A stretch of DNA of 64,000 nt, taken from Roseivirga sp. Its GTDB lineage: Bacteria; Bacteroidota; Bacteroidia; Cytophagales; Cyclobacteriaceae. Under the pieces are notes generated by a model. The model had not been told where the DNA came from. It saw nothing but the letters and a program-made list of their open reading frames with translations, and did not search any database. Positions 8,577 through 15,980 of this stretch are shown one piece after another. Numbering within the stretch: position 1 is the first letter of the stretch; every line of letters begins with the position of its first letter. Where the stretch lies: the NCBI GenBank assembly GCA_021404565.1, contig JAAWWF010000004.1, forward strand, positions 1 through 64,000, read 5' to 3'. The translations under genes were made by a program, and so were the position numbers.

Positions 8577-9058
8577 TCTGGCCTGCTCTAATGCTAATGA
8601 TGTGGTGCCACGTTACACGGAAACAGGAGCTTATGAGCCCAAGGCCCCAGTAGCTACATACGCCAATGCCATGGATGTCAGTATGCCCAGTAACTTTCCG
8701 CGGATGCAGGAGCTTTATAATCACTCTTATGAAGCGATTACAGCCGAATGTAAGCGGTTTTACCCTCTCTGATGATCAGATACTCCAGACCATTGCCGAT
8801 TGCAGGCGAGAAAGCAAATATCTGCTTGATCCGCATGGTGCTATTGGCTATGCAACTCTCAAACAACATTGCCAACCTGGACAACGGGGAGTATTTCTGG
8901 AAACAGCTCACCCGATCAAGTTTGCACCTACCATGGTCAAAGCACTGGGGCAGGAATTGCATATGCCTGATTTTGCTGCTGGCTTAATGTCGAGGGAAAA
9001 GGTATCTGAGAAGATTGGGAAGGGGTATGAGGAGTTTCGGGACTTTCTGAGTCGTTAG
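8577..9058 (+). pseudogene. Truncated, frameshifted second copy of the thrC 3' end
   Basis: This is homologous to bases ~4778-5251 of the intact thrC and covers about the last 160 codons. An extra A near 8748 (gccgaatgtaagc against gctgatgtaagc) shifts the frame, so no full product is possible and the PLP-lysine half is absent. By hand alignment, about 32 of 165 bases differ before the insertion, mostly at third codon positions. Only about 14 of ~280 differ after it, up to the divergent tail. The copy is thus mosaic. It ends with its own stop and a pair of palindromes. A 130-codon frame starting at 8666 is partly out of frame and is not taken as a gene. Confidence 0.88.
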
Positions 9059-9060
9059 CC

Positions 9061-9109
9061 GCATCCGTGTTTGCATCGCGGACGCTTGAATTCCACATTT
9101 GCAATGTGG
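9061..9109. repeat. Two adjacent REP-like palindromes downstream of the thrC remnant
   Basis: The first is gcatccgtg...cgcggacgc (9061-9085), with 8 of 9 positions pairing if one G-U is allowed. The second is a perfect ccacatt-tgc-aatgtgg (9093-9109). A ttgaatt spacer separates them. Both share a ttgcaa/ttgca-like loop centre with the element at 8541-8565. The paired arrangement resembles REPINs mobilised by RAYT transposases; no RAYT gene is in the window. Confidence 0.55.
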
Positions 9110-9118
9110 GTATTTGCA

Positions 9119-9178
9119 TCTACTCCCTGAACCTCTCAATCACTTTGGGTATCTCAGCAAACAGGGTGGCTCGAAGCC
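9119..9178 (-). pseudogene. Possible C-terminal scrap of an unidentified gene
   Basis: Read on the minus strand, a frame gives LRATLFAEIPKVIERFRE followed by a stop at 9119. It has coding-like composition but is closed by an upstream in-frame stop about 22 codons before. It overlaps nothing and begins where the immunity gene ends. It may be a read-past remnant of the immunity locus or of another gene; no family was recognised. Confidence 0.25.
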
Positions 9179-9180
9179 TG

Positions 9181-9381
9181 TTATAGCCTTATAGGCTTGT
9201 AGCTAAGAGCCTTTTCCACTATCTCTTCCGGAGTCAAATCATCATAGAAAATGAGGTCGGTAACCTCCGGGTGAGGGACATTGCTGACAAGCTTGTCGAT
9301 AAGCAGATCAATCTCCTGTTCCGTCTTATTTTCCATTGAGATTATTTGTTGGACCAATTCTACTAATTCTTCTTTGCTCAT
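9181..9381 (-). CDS. Orphan colicin/pyocin-type immunity protein
   Basis: This small cytoplasmic protein of 66 residues resembles the colicin E / pyocin S immunity family (Pfam PF01320). Those proteins bind and neutralise a cognate HNH-type DNase bacteriocin. The diagnostic feature is the acidic helix region and the segment HPEVTDLIFYDDLTPEEIV, which matches the family's HPxxtDLIfyp-spEeIv pattern. The family is usually 80-90 residues; this copy is short at the C-terminus. No bacteriocin gene is adjacent, so it may protect against toxins of relatives or be a leftover of an incomplete cassette. It ends four bases from the ankyrin/PD40 gene on the same strand. Confidence 0.72.
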   Translation of the reverse strand: MSKEELVELVQQIISMENKTEQEIDLLIDKLVSNVPHPEVTDLIFYDDLTPEEIVEKALSYKPIRL

Positions 9382-9384
9382 TTC

Positions 9385-10770
9385 TTAGTTTCTAAACTCT
9401 TCAATTACCCTGGCATCCACCCAGTAAATATCCTGGTTGCTGGTATAGAAGAGGTACTTGCCATCTGCTGTCACAAAAGGACAAAGTTCATGCCCCGTGG
9501 TGTTGATTTTATCGCTCATATTCACGGCTGTGGTCCAGCTACCATCCGGCTTTTTAAAGCTGATATATAAATCTCCCCGGCCAAGGCCCTCTTCTTTGAT
9601 ACCACAGAAAATGATATAGGACTCATCGGGACTCACGAATACATCGGCCTCATAGTCTGCAGTATTGACTGGTACACCCAGTGAAACCGGCTTTTGAAAT
9701 ACACCATTGACAAATTTTGAAGAGTAGATATCAAGATCAGACCGCCTTCGCTCTGCCGGGGCATTTACGCTGGAAGAGAAATACATGGTGCCCTCATTGG
9801 TAAAAGAGATATAAAATTCGCTGGCTTCTGAGTTGATATTAGACCCGGCATTGATCGGCTCTGACCAGCCATCCTCGGTTTTTTCTACATACCAGATGTC
9901 ATGATACTCCTGTCTCTCCGTTCCATTTATCGGTCTTCTGGATATAAAGTACAGTCGTTGCTCATCAGGTGAGAGGAAGGGGTCATTGTAACTATAGCGT
10001 TCGTGAGACAGAATGATCTCAGGTTGGCTCCATTGGTTGTTAACCAGCCTGGAATACCGGATTTCGTTTTTGCCATTGACATCTACCGCATAGTAAAACT
10101 CCGTGGCAGCAGCATTAAAAACCGAACCAAACTCAGATTCTTCAGTAGAGATAAAATTGGGTGCAAAAAGCTGTCGTATCATACCCGGAGTTTTCTGCCC
10201 CATATAAGCCCCTATAGGTTGAATGATCCGTACCAGATTTTTGTCAGCTCCTTGCGTAATGAGCCAGTCAGCAATTTCCTTTGTTCCCGTTCGGGTGGCT
10301 ATTTCAAGCGGAGTGCTCCCCCGGTCATTCCTGATGTCTATAGCCACACCGTTTTCTGTCAGTTTTTTAACAAAGGGGAGGTTTTTTCTGAGAATGGCAG
10401 TCTCCAGCATAGCTGCTCCGTATTGTCCCGTCCAACCCTGATTACCTGGTAAAGCAATGAGCCTTTCGAAGAGGAGGGGGCGATTGTATCGAACGGTCAT
10501 ATGTAGCGGTGTCACTCCATCTCCATCCTCCAGACCTGTCTCTATGTCCTTATCGATTAAAAAGTTGACCACTTCGGGGCGATTGCATGCTACGGCCCAG
10601 TGAAGTAGGGACCTGCCGCGATTGTCTATGGTGTCCAGCGCATTACCAGATAAGAGGCTATCCAGTCTGACCAGGTTACCCCCACAGGCAGTTCTGAAAA
10701 TGTTTTGTGCCCTGGCATTGAAGGAGATAACAGCCAGTAAGAATAGAATAAGGAATCTGAACTTTTTCAT
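9385..10770 (-). CDS. Exported ankyrin-repeat / PD40 beta-propeller protein
   Basis: Residues 1-22 form a signal peptide ending ARAQ. Ankyrin repeats follow at about residues 35-185 (for example GRSLLHWAVACNRPEVVNFL and RGSTPLEIATRTGTKEIADW). WD40-like PD40/TolB propeller repeats occupy residues ~200-455 (LSPDEQRLYFIS, VSPDESYIIFCG, VTADGKYLFYTS). Ankyrins mediate protein contacts, while PD40 proteins of Bacteroidota are periplasmic or outer-membrane associated. The enzymatic role, if any, is unknown. Its ATG overlaps the TGA of the upstream SRPBCC gene (ATGA, 10767-10770), implying translational coupling. Confidence 0.85.
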   Translation of the reverse strand: MKKFRFLILFLLAVISFNARAQNIFRTACGGNLVRLDSLLSGNALDTIDNRGRSLLHWAVACNRPEVVNFLIDKDIETGLEDGDGVTPLHMTVRYNRPLLFERLIALPGNQGWTGQYGAAMLETAILRKNLPFVKKLTENGVAIDIRNDRGSTPLEIATRTGTKEIADWLITQGADKNLVRIIQPIGAYMGQKTPGMIRQLFAPNFISTEESEFGSVFNAAATEFYYAVDVNGKNEIRYSRLVNNQWSQPEIILSHERYSYNDPFLSPDEQRLYFISRRPINGTERQEYHDIWYVEKTEDGWSEPINAGSNINSEASEFYISFTNEGTMYFSSSVNAPAERRRSDLDIYSSKFVNGVFQKPVSLGVPVNTADYEADVFVSPDESYIIFCGIKEEGLGRGDLYISFKKPDGSWTTAVNMSDKINTTGHELCPFVTADGKYLFYTSNQDIYWVDARVIEEFRN

Positions 10771-11240
10771 TTTTTGGCCATCAGTTCCTTTGGAAAAGCA
10801 TCTTCAGTGAGGTTCAATCTTATTTTATGTTCCAGCCAGGCTTTCAATCCGGCCAGTACGAAAGTAAATCCTTTGGTTGAATCTTTGAGCTGGCTGGTAA
10901 GCTCGTCTCCACCTGTACGGAAGTCATAATTTGTAATTGTCAGAAAGGTGAGGCCTTTGTTCACTGAAAGGAATTCCCATTTTACGGTTGATCGATGATC
11001 TCCTTCACCCCATTCAATGATGATTATTTGATTTTCGACTATTTCAAGCACAACCACCGGAATGGTCAGGTTATACATTTGCCACTTCCACTCTAGTGTT
11101 CTTCCTGTTCTTAGTTTCCCAGTACTGTGTGTAAACCAAAACTTAGTGGTGATGTCGGGGTCAATAAATGCCTCAAAGACCTCCTTGACAGGTTTCCTGA
11201 TGCCCAGGGCAGTTTTGGACAGATTTACGGTTTCATTCAT
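10767..11240 (-). CDS. SRPBCC / AHSA1 domain protein
   Basis: This 157-residue START-like protein of the Activator of Hsp90 ATPase homologue type has the typical opening (residues ~15-45, VKEVFEAFIDPDITTKFWF). A central WEFLSV...LTITNY region and a C-terminal amphipathic helix (KGFTFVLAGLKAWLEH) follow. These proteins bind hydrophobic ligands; the ligand here is unknown. It is cytoplasmic with no signal peptide. It overlaps the following ankyrin/PD40 gene by four bases. Confidence 0.85.
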   Translation of the reverse strand: MNETVNLSKTALGIRKPVKEVFEAFIDPDITTKFWFTHSTGKLRTGRTLEWKWQMYNLTIPVVVLEIVENQIIIIEWGEGDHRSTVKWEFLSVNKGLTFLTITNYDFRTGGDELTSQLKDSTKGFTFVLAGLKAWLEHKIRLNLTEDAFPKELMAKK

Positions 11241-11317
11241 TTGATAGTTCCTTTACAAACACTGAAGAGAACTCTTTTTCTCTTTGGAAGTTGCCCAATA
11301 ACGAGGCAAAATCCAAT

Positions 11318-11391
11318 CTACTTCACTTTCTTATCCTGCCTGGCTACCGATTTTATGAACCTACCAATTTTGGGATATTCAAACTCATTTG
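11318..11391 (-). pseudogene. C-terminal remnant of a second HNH gene copy
   Basis: The minus-strand frame reads EFEYPKIGRFIKSVARQDKK-VK-stop, aligning with LLDHPEVAKFVKWAARQDKR-VK-stop at the end of the HNH gene 11971-12264. About half of the residues are identical, including the ARQDK block and the stop position. No start or zinc motif remains. It lies on the far side of the unrelated gene 11404-11913. Confidence 0.7.
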
Positions 11392-11403
11392 CTGTATTCC
11401 GTT

Positions 11404-11913
11404 TTACATCTTTATCATGACGCCATTTAGTTCTTTCTTAGGTATCCAGACACTCTTGGAAAACCTATTGGGAATATCGCTGATTCTTCCTCGGTTATCT
11501 TTGTAGTATGTCTCCATGTATAATCTGACTAAAAGAGAATCTGATTTGATCATTTCAATAACTGAATGATACACTCTAAGAACGCGATTATGGCTGTAGT
11601 TGAGACATTCCAGATACTGTTCATCATAAAAGCCCCAGTCGACATGAATCTCTCTTTTTTCTACTAGTTCAATTTCTTTGTTATCCAACATTATTGTTGC
11701 CGTATCCTCTTTTCCAACAAAATTAATTAGAAAGTCTGGCACCCTTGAAGTAGTGTCTGAGGCCGCTCTGAAGTCCAGTTTTATGTCTTTACCGATATCC
11801 GTTGGTTTGATAGAGTCAATGGGGATATAACCAATATCCCAACCGCCCTGAGCTAAACTAGAGAAGGGTATTAACAGTGTTGTATAGAATAGCAGTCTGC
11901 CAAAATATTTCAT
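11404..11913 (-). CDS. Secreted hypothetical protein
   Basis: I do not recognise this 169-residue protein. Residues 1-21 form a signal peptide (MKYFGRLLFYTTLLIPFSSLA), so it is probably periplasmic. The mature part is mixed charge with an acidic stretch (DWGFYDEQYLECLNYSHN) and no metal or catalytic motif that I can identify. It lies between an intact HNH gene and a remnant of an HNH 3' end, suggesting it was acquired as cargo. Confidence 0.6.
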   Translation of the reverse strand: MKYFGRLLFYTTLLIPFSSLAQGGWDIGYIPIDSIKPTDIGKDIKLDFRAASDTTSRVPDFLINFVGKEDTATIMLDNKEIELVEKREIHVDWGFYDEQYLECLNYSHNRVLRVYHSVIEMIKSDSLLVRLYMETYYKDNRGRISDIPNRFSKSVWIPKKELNGVMIKM

Positions 11914-11970
11914 GTCTTCGATTTAACGCATTATAGACGTTTGTGATATAAAATATATCTGAATTTGAAT

Positions 11971-12264
11971 CTACTTCACCCTCTTATCCTGTCTGGCAGC
12001 CCACTTTACAAACTTAGCCACCTCGGGGTGGTCCAGCAGTGCTTCTCTGGAATGATAAAACCGCCCCAGGTCCGTATGGTCAATATGCTTATGGATGGTC
12101 TTGTGACAATCACTGCAGAGTAATAATCCCCTGGTCTGCATTTCTTCTTTGCTGAACTGCTTAAGTAAAATGGACTTCTTATGTACCTTCTTGGGAATCA
12201 GGTGATGAAAGTTGAGGGGGCGTTCTCTTTCACATAAGGCGCAGGCATTTTGCTGTTCACTCAC
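11971..12264 (-). CDS. Small HNH endonuclease family protein
   Basis: This 97-residue protein resembles YisB-type HNH proteins. C7-x2-C10 occurs in NACALCERE, the HH pair in NFHHLIPKK at residues ~19-27, and a second zinc pair C52-x2-C55 with the nuclease-like histidine in LLLCSDCHKTIHKH. It probably binds zinc and DNA; whether it cuts specifically is unknown. It has no signal peptide. A remnant of a related 3' end is at 11318-11391. Confidence 0.8.
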   Translation of the reverse strand: MSEQQNACALCERERPLNFHHLIPKKVHKKSILLKQFSKEEMQTRGLLLCSDCHKTIHKHIDHTDLGRFYHSREALLDHPEVAKFVKWAARQDKRVK

Positions 12265-12359
12265 CCGATAAATGTAACGGTTGAAACCAACAGAGGCAAT
12301 CCAACCAGTTGCCGCTTGAAAATGATGTCAATAACATGCACTTGTTTAACTTTAGGTCT

Positions 12360-12626
12360 ATGAACATATATGCGTTAAACGGGCATAAGGTGAGACTAAT
12401 TCGTACCGATATGGGCTACGAGTACCAAAAAGAACGCGCTGAAAAATACCTGAAGCTTAGGGGAGTTTATACAGTGGACTATACGGAAGTTCATTCAGGA
12501 TCAACAGAGGTTTACCTGGAAGAGGTACCGGATCTGGCCTTCAATTCTACTTGTTTTGAAGACATAAAACCTCAATCACCAGAAGACGACAGTCGTCACG
12601 AGGATTACGATCGCTGGAATGCCTAG
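12360..12626 (+). CDS. Conserved hypothetical protein
   Basis: This small soluble protein has 88 residues if it starts at MNIYALNGHKVRLI. An upstream ATG at 12309 would add 17 poorly coding residues, so the internal start is preferred. The sequence has TDMGYEYQKERAEKYLKLRG, then a YTVDYTEVHSGSTEVYLEEVP strand region and a FNSTCFED segment. This matches a conserved Bacteroidota hypothetical family known to me only as unannotated. It is divergent from the HNH gene. Confidence 0.65.
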   Translation: MNIYALNGHKVRLIRTDMGYEYQKERAEKYLKLRGVYTVDYTEVHSGSTEVYLEEVPDLAFNSTCFEDIKPQSPEDDSRHEDYDRWNA

Positions 12627-12697
12627 CACATTTCAGTTAGTCTAAAAGGGAATTAATCGTTGCTCAAATCGCTTATTGAGTTAGAACTTTCAAAAAC

Positions 12698-13192
12698 ATG
12701 AGCTACACACCCGAAGACGGCTTTCCATATTACCTGGATTTAGTTAAGGATATCGACTGTCAATCACTGTTTACTTCTACCTCTACGTTCGATTTGCTAA
12801 GTTCCCTGACAGAGGAGCAGGGGAGTTATCGTTATGCTGCAGACAAATGGAGCATCAAGCAAGTGGTGGGACATATTACTGACCATGAGAGGATAAAGAT
12901 TCCCAGGGCATTTTTTACCAGCAGGGGACAGTCTATTGAGCTATGGGGTTACGACCAAAACAGCCTTGTTGCTAATAGTCGGTTTAACGAGCTGACCTTG
13001 AAAGAACTGGTTACGGACTATATGAATGTACGGAAGGCATCTGCCAGTTTTGTCGGTTCATTATCCGATAGTCAATTGCGAATAAGGGGACAGGCCCGCC
13101 AGTATGAGGTGAGTCTCGAAGACTTTCTCAGGTCCATTATTGGTCATGAAACACATCATATCAATATCATAAAGGAAAGGTACCTGTCCTGA
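12698..13192 (+). CDS. DinB family protein (DinB_2)
   Basis: This 164-residue four-helix-bundle protein belongs to the DinB/YfiT type and is probably a metal-dependent thiol-transferase-like enzyme. Candidate metal ligands are H59 or H63 in VVGHITDHERIK and the C-terminal cluster H150, H153 and H154 in GHETHHINIIKERYL. The DKWSIKQVVGH block is characteristic of the family. The substrate is unknown; it may act in detoxification. Confidence 0.87.
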   Translation: MSYTPEDGFPYYLDLVKDIDCQSLFTSTSTFDLLSSLTEEQGSYRYAADKWSIKQVVGHITDHERIKIPRAFFTSRGQSIELWGYDQNSLVANSRFNELTLKELVTDYMNVRKASASFVGSLSDSQLRIRGQARQYEVSLEDFLRSIIGHETHHINIIKERYLS

Positions 13193-13256
13193 GCTTGGAA
13201 AGCTGTAATAACCTTTATCAGCCTTAAAACCCTAATCTGATCTGTCTTTTTCAACC

Positions 13257-13940
13257 TCAGGCAGTAGCAAAGTTATCCCGTTCATAGGTAATGGCTTGCT
13301 TATATATGGCCAGAGCTTTGTCTTCGTCTATGGGGTTAGCCCGTTGATATGCATTTATAAAATTGCCCATCGCAAATGCACCGGAGGGGTCCTGATTGCC
13401 GGTGATCCAATCGGAATAAAGATTCCCTTCTTTAGCAGGGGCCAACTGTTGTCCGAGCCAGATCCACAGGTATTCGCAAGGCAACATCACGACCAGGGCG
13501 TAAATAGCTTCTTCATTTGCACATATGTTTGACTCAAAATCGGAGTAGGCCTTACAAACGGCTGTAGGGACTATACTATCACCATTTTTTACCCGCCAGG
13601 TATCAGGAAAGGTATTGTTATACGATTCATAGCTATCATGTTTGTGCTGGAGGAAAGCTTTAAGCACCGGATTTGTGGCCTTGTCGACCGCAGTTTGATA
13701 GTCTGCAGCCCCGTTAAAGCAATAATAAGCATCACTTACATTGAAAGCTCCATAGGTTTGCGGATGCAAGGTACCGGTGCCTATGCCCTGTACAAATTTG
13801 GTAGCGAGAGCTCCTTGAGCAATGTCTTCACAGGTATGCCACATCTTCCAGAACAGGGAGTTTTCAGGAGGCGGAGCCGTTGAAAGGTTGTGCAAATTGA
13901 TGGTTTCTTGCGGAAGCTGGATGGCTCTGTTGTTTTTCAT
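13257..13940 (-). CDS. TenA / thiaminase II-like protein
   Basis: This 227-residue all-helical protein has the haem-oxygenase-like fold of the TenA/PqqC group. The family pattern is seen in LFWKMWHTCEDIAQGALATK (residues ~29-48), YLWIWLGQQLAP and a C-terminal AITYERDNF. TenA proteins hydrolyse aminopyrimidines in thiamine salvage. The canonical catalytic cysteine was not placed with confidence, so the exact reaction is uncertain. No thiamine genes are adjacent. Confidence 0.7.
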   Translation of the reverse strand: MKNNRAIQLPQETINLHNLSTAPPPENSLFWKMWHTCEDIAQGALATKFVQGIGTGTLHPQTYGAFNVSDAYYCFNGAADYQTAVDKATNPVLKAFLQHKHDSYESYNNTFPDTWRVKNGDSIVPTAVCKAYSDFESNICANEEAIYALVVMLPCEYLWIWLGQQLAPAKEGNLYSDWITGNQDPSGAFAMGNFINAYQRANPIDEDKALAIYKQAITYERDNFATA

Positions 13941-14261
13941 TGAATTAATAGTGTTTTGTTAGCTTCTGAAGTTCATCAATACAGGGCATTATTCCCAATT
14001 ACAGCAGCAGATCTTTCCCATGCTGTTATCTTTGTTTTCAAGGTTAAAACAAGGTTGTTTTGAGGAGAAGAAAGGTAATAATGAGTCTGTTTTTATCGGC
14101 TGATTAAATCGCCTGCATCAGAGCCTCAGCCATTGTCATAAGGGCACTTTCAGGTGCGAAACAAAATGCTTCATGACCGTGAATCACATTGTTATGTGAT
14201 ATGTTCCATTAATCTCTGTCGGTGCTTGTGTTCTTTGAGGTTTTTATCATTTATTGATGTC
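13941..14261. other. Intergenic region with a possible gene scrap
   Basis: These 321 bases lie between the divergently oriented TenA-like and lipoprotein genes. No RNA gene or strong palindrome is seen. A minus-strand frame at 14104-14205 gives HEAFCFAPESALMTMAEAL and MQAI before a TAA and looks protein-coding, but it is closed by an upstream stop after about 33 codons. It could be the C-terminal remnant of a lost gene. Family unknown. Confidence 0.35.
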
Positions 14262-14870
14262 ATGAAAAAGGTTTATCTGATTTTTACCGTTGCTGTATTT
14301 GCCTTTGCGAGCTGCTCTACTGTCGATGAAGAGGCTGAAATGCGCAGCAAGGTAGAGAACTACTTTGCTGCCTGGAACAAGCAGGAATTTACCAGCGAAG
14401 CATTCAGAGGCTTTACCAGAGATACCACTTATACATGGTATTCTCCTGAGAAGGAAGGAGAGGGCATTCGATCTGTTTTTAACCCCAATTCCGGCTGGAA
14501 GCAGTGGGATGTTGCCTGGAATGGAGCTTAAACCTATCAGATTGAATCCATCGACATTGATGCAAACAAGATTACCGGCAGATTTAATGAGACGACAGAT
14601 TTTCTCAAGGAGATTGGCATGCCAGAGGGTTTTTCAGGGAACCTTACCTTTTGGTATGATGATGAACTGAAGGTGATTGAAAAGGTCTATGATTTTGATT
14701 CAGAGAATCGTAGCATGCACGACATGGTTAAGCCTATGGTAGAGTGGGCGAAAACCAACGAGGCTACGCTGGAAGGGATTACCAAAGTCTACCTGGCAAA
14801 TGGCTTTAAGCCCAGTACCGAAAATGCTGTGATCTGGAAGGAGATTTTGGAGGCGTACCGTAATCGCTGA
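14262..14870 (+). pseudogene. Lipoprotein with NTF2/SnoaL-like domain, interrupted by one in-frame stop
   Basis: The frame starts with a lipoprotein signal (MKKVYLIFTVAVFAFASCS, lipobox FASC). A nuclear-transport-factor-2-like domain follows (KVENYFAAWNKQEF at ~29-42). A TAA at codon 90 (14529-14531) interrupts it, yet the same frame continues as TYQIESIDIDANKITGRF to a stop at 14870. The total length of 203 codons is plausible. Two separate genes are unlikely because the downstream half has no good start and completes the domain. A sequencing error cannot be excluded. Confidence 0.7.
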
Positions 14871-14887
14871 TCATAGTAATAGGCTTT

Positions 14888-15376
14888 TTAACTGGCCTTT
14901 TTGGCTGTTAATAGCACATCCGTCCAGCAGGTTTTGGGCCTGTTGGCTGGGTAACCGTTTTCAGAGCGAAATGCCTTCCGCTCTTTGGTAAAGTCCCACC
15001 AGGTTTTGCTCGTATCTCCGGTGTTGGCGTAATGGACGATGAGTCGAAACTGGTCTTCAACACAAGAGTCTATCCAATACCCTTTTTTCAGTTCATAATC
15101 ATCCGTCAGTTTTGCCCCATCTTTACCTTTCAGCTCATTGATAGAATAATAGCCCAAAAACACCAGGTCTTCTGCAAATTTAATCCCGATGGAAGGGATG
15201 GTCTGGAACAGGGCAAGTGCATAAAGTTCTTTTGCCCGCTCTGTTGTAACGCCCAATAGCACTTCCAGTTCATCCGCAGCATAGTCGAGCACCTGTGCGA
15301 TTTTGACCTTATTCTTTCTCAGGCTGGCTTTCTCCTGATCACTCAGGGGTAGTTTTATGTTGCTCCTGGTCTTCAT
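14888..15376 (-). CDS. Cdd1-type helix-hairpin-helix protein
   Basis: This 162-residue protein matches the pathogenicity-locus Cdd1 family. A HhH-like stretch lies at residues ~55-80 (ALFQTIPSIGIKFAEDLVFLG), followed by the conserved CVEDQFRLIVHYA and WWDFTKERKAFR blocks. HhH domains contact DNA backbones; the biological role is unknown. It shares strand and a 13-base gap with the upstream Crp-type regulator, so they may be co-transcribed. Confidence 0.82.
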   Translation of the reverse strand: MKTRSNIKLPLSDQEKASLRKNKVKIAQVLDYAADELEVLLGVTTERAKELYALALFQTIPSIGIKFAEDLVFLGYYSINELKGKDGAKLTDDYELKKGYWIDSCVEDQFRLIVHYANTGDTSKTWWDFTKERKAFRSENGYPANRPKTCWTDVLLTAKKAS

Positions 15377-15389
15377 CTACTTAAAGAAA

Positions 15390-15980
15390 TTAACGCCCGA
15401 CCATCTTTCTACGAAGTATGCTGAAAAACTCGGGGGTCATTCCCAAATAACTGGCTACATGCTTTTGGGCCACCCGCTGTAAAATATGCGGGTACTTTTC
15501 CAGGTATTGGAGGTAGCGCTCTTCGGCAGTCATAGAGATATTCTGGATAATACGATCATTTTGCGCAATCAATGCGTTTTGAAAACTGAGCCTGAATCGT
15601 TTCTCCATTTTAGGTACTTTTTCCAGCAATTTATTCCAGTTGGCCAGACTTATCTGGAGTACCTGAGTGTCTTCCAGGGCCTGGATGTAATATGAGGCAG
15701 GTGTTTCATTGATGAAGCTTTTAAGGTCGCCACACCACCAGTTTTCGATATTGAGTGAGAGGGTATGTTCCGTACCTGACATGTCTATCATATATACCCT
15801 CAGACAGCCTTTGAGTATATAAAACTCATGCCTGGAGATAATCCCTTTTTGAAGCAATAGTGACTTTCGAGGGTAGAATTTGGCTTCGTGGCATTCCAGA
15901 ATGGTCTCTTCTTCAGTCGGGTCTATTGCTATGAATTCTTTTAGATGATCGAGAAGGGGAGCTTTAGAAATTTCCGCCAT
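15390..15980 (-). CDS. Crp/Fnr-family transcriptional regulator
   Basis: This 196-residue regulator has an N-terminal cyclic-nucleotide-binding-type jelly roll (residues ~20-125, with YPRKSLLLQKGIISRHEFYI) and a C-terminal winged helix (HVASYLGMTPEFFSILRRKM, residues ~173-192). Many Bacteroidota members of this type lack cAMP-binding residues, and the ligand is unknown. Its ATG directly follows the stop of the TlpA-like gene on the same strand (15980/15981), so they form an operon. Confidence 0.9.
   Translation of the reverse strand: MAEISKAPLLDHLKEFIAIDPTEEETILECHEAKFYPRKSLLLQKGIISRHEFYILKGCLRVYMIDMSGTEHTLSLNIENWWCGDLKSFINETPASYYIQALEDTQVLQISLANWNKLLEKVPKMEKRFRLSFQNALIAQNDRIIQNISMTAEERYLQYLEKYPHILQRVAQKHVASYLGMTPEFFSILRRKMVGR

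Noticed and set aside
8666-9058. 130-codon frame that could be called a short threonine synthase
   Set aside because: Its first part, before the extra A near 8748, is out of frame with thrC, and the PLP-lysine half is missing. It is the damaged 3' copy, not a gene.
10003-10452. 149-codon plus-strand frame
   Set aside because: It is antisense to the ankyrin/PD40 gene and has no domain features.
14619-14870. Separate 83-codon gene
   Set aside because: It is the in-frame continuation of the lipoprotein beyond a single TAA; it lacks its own signal and good start.
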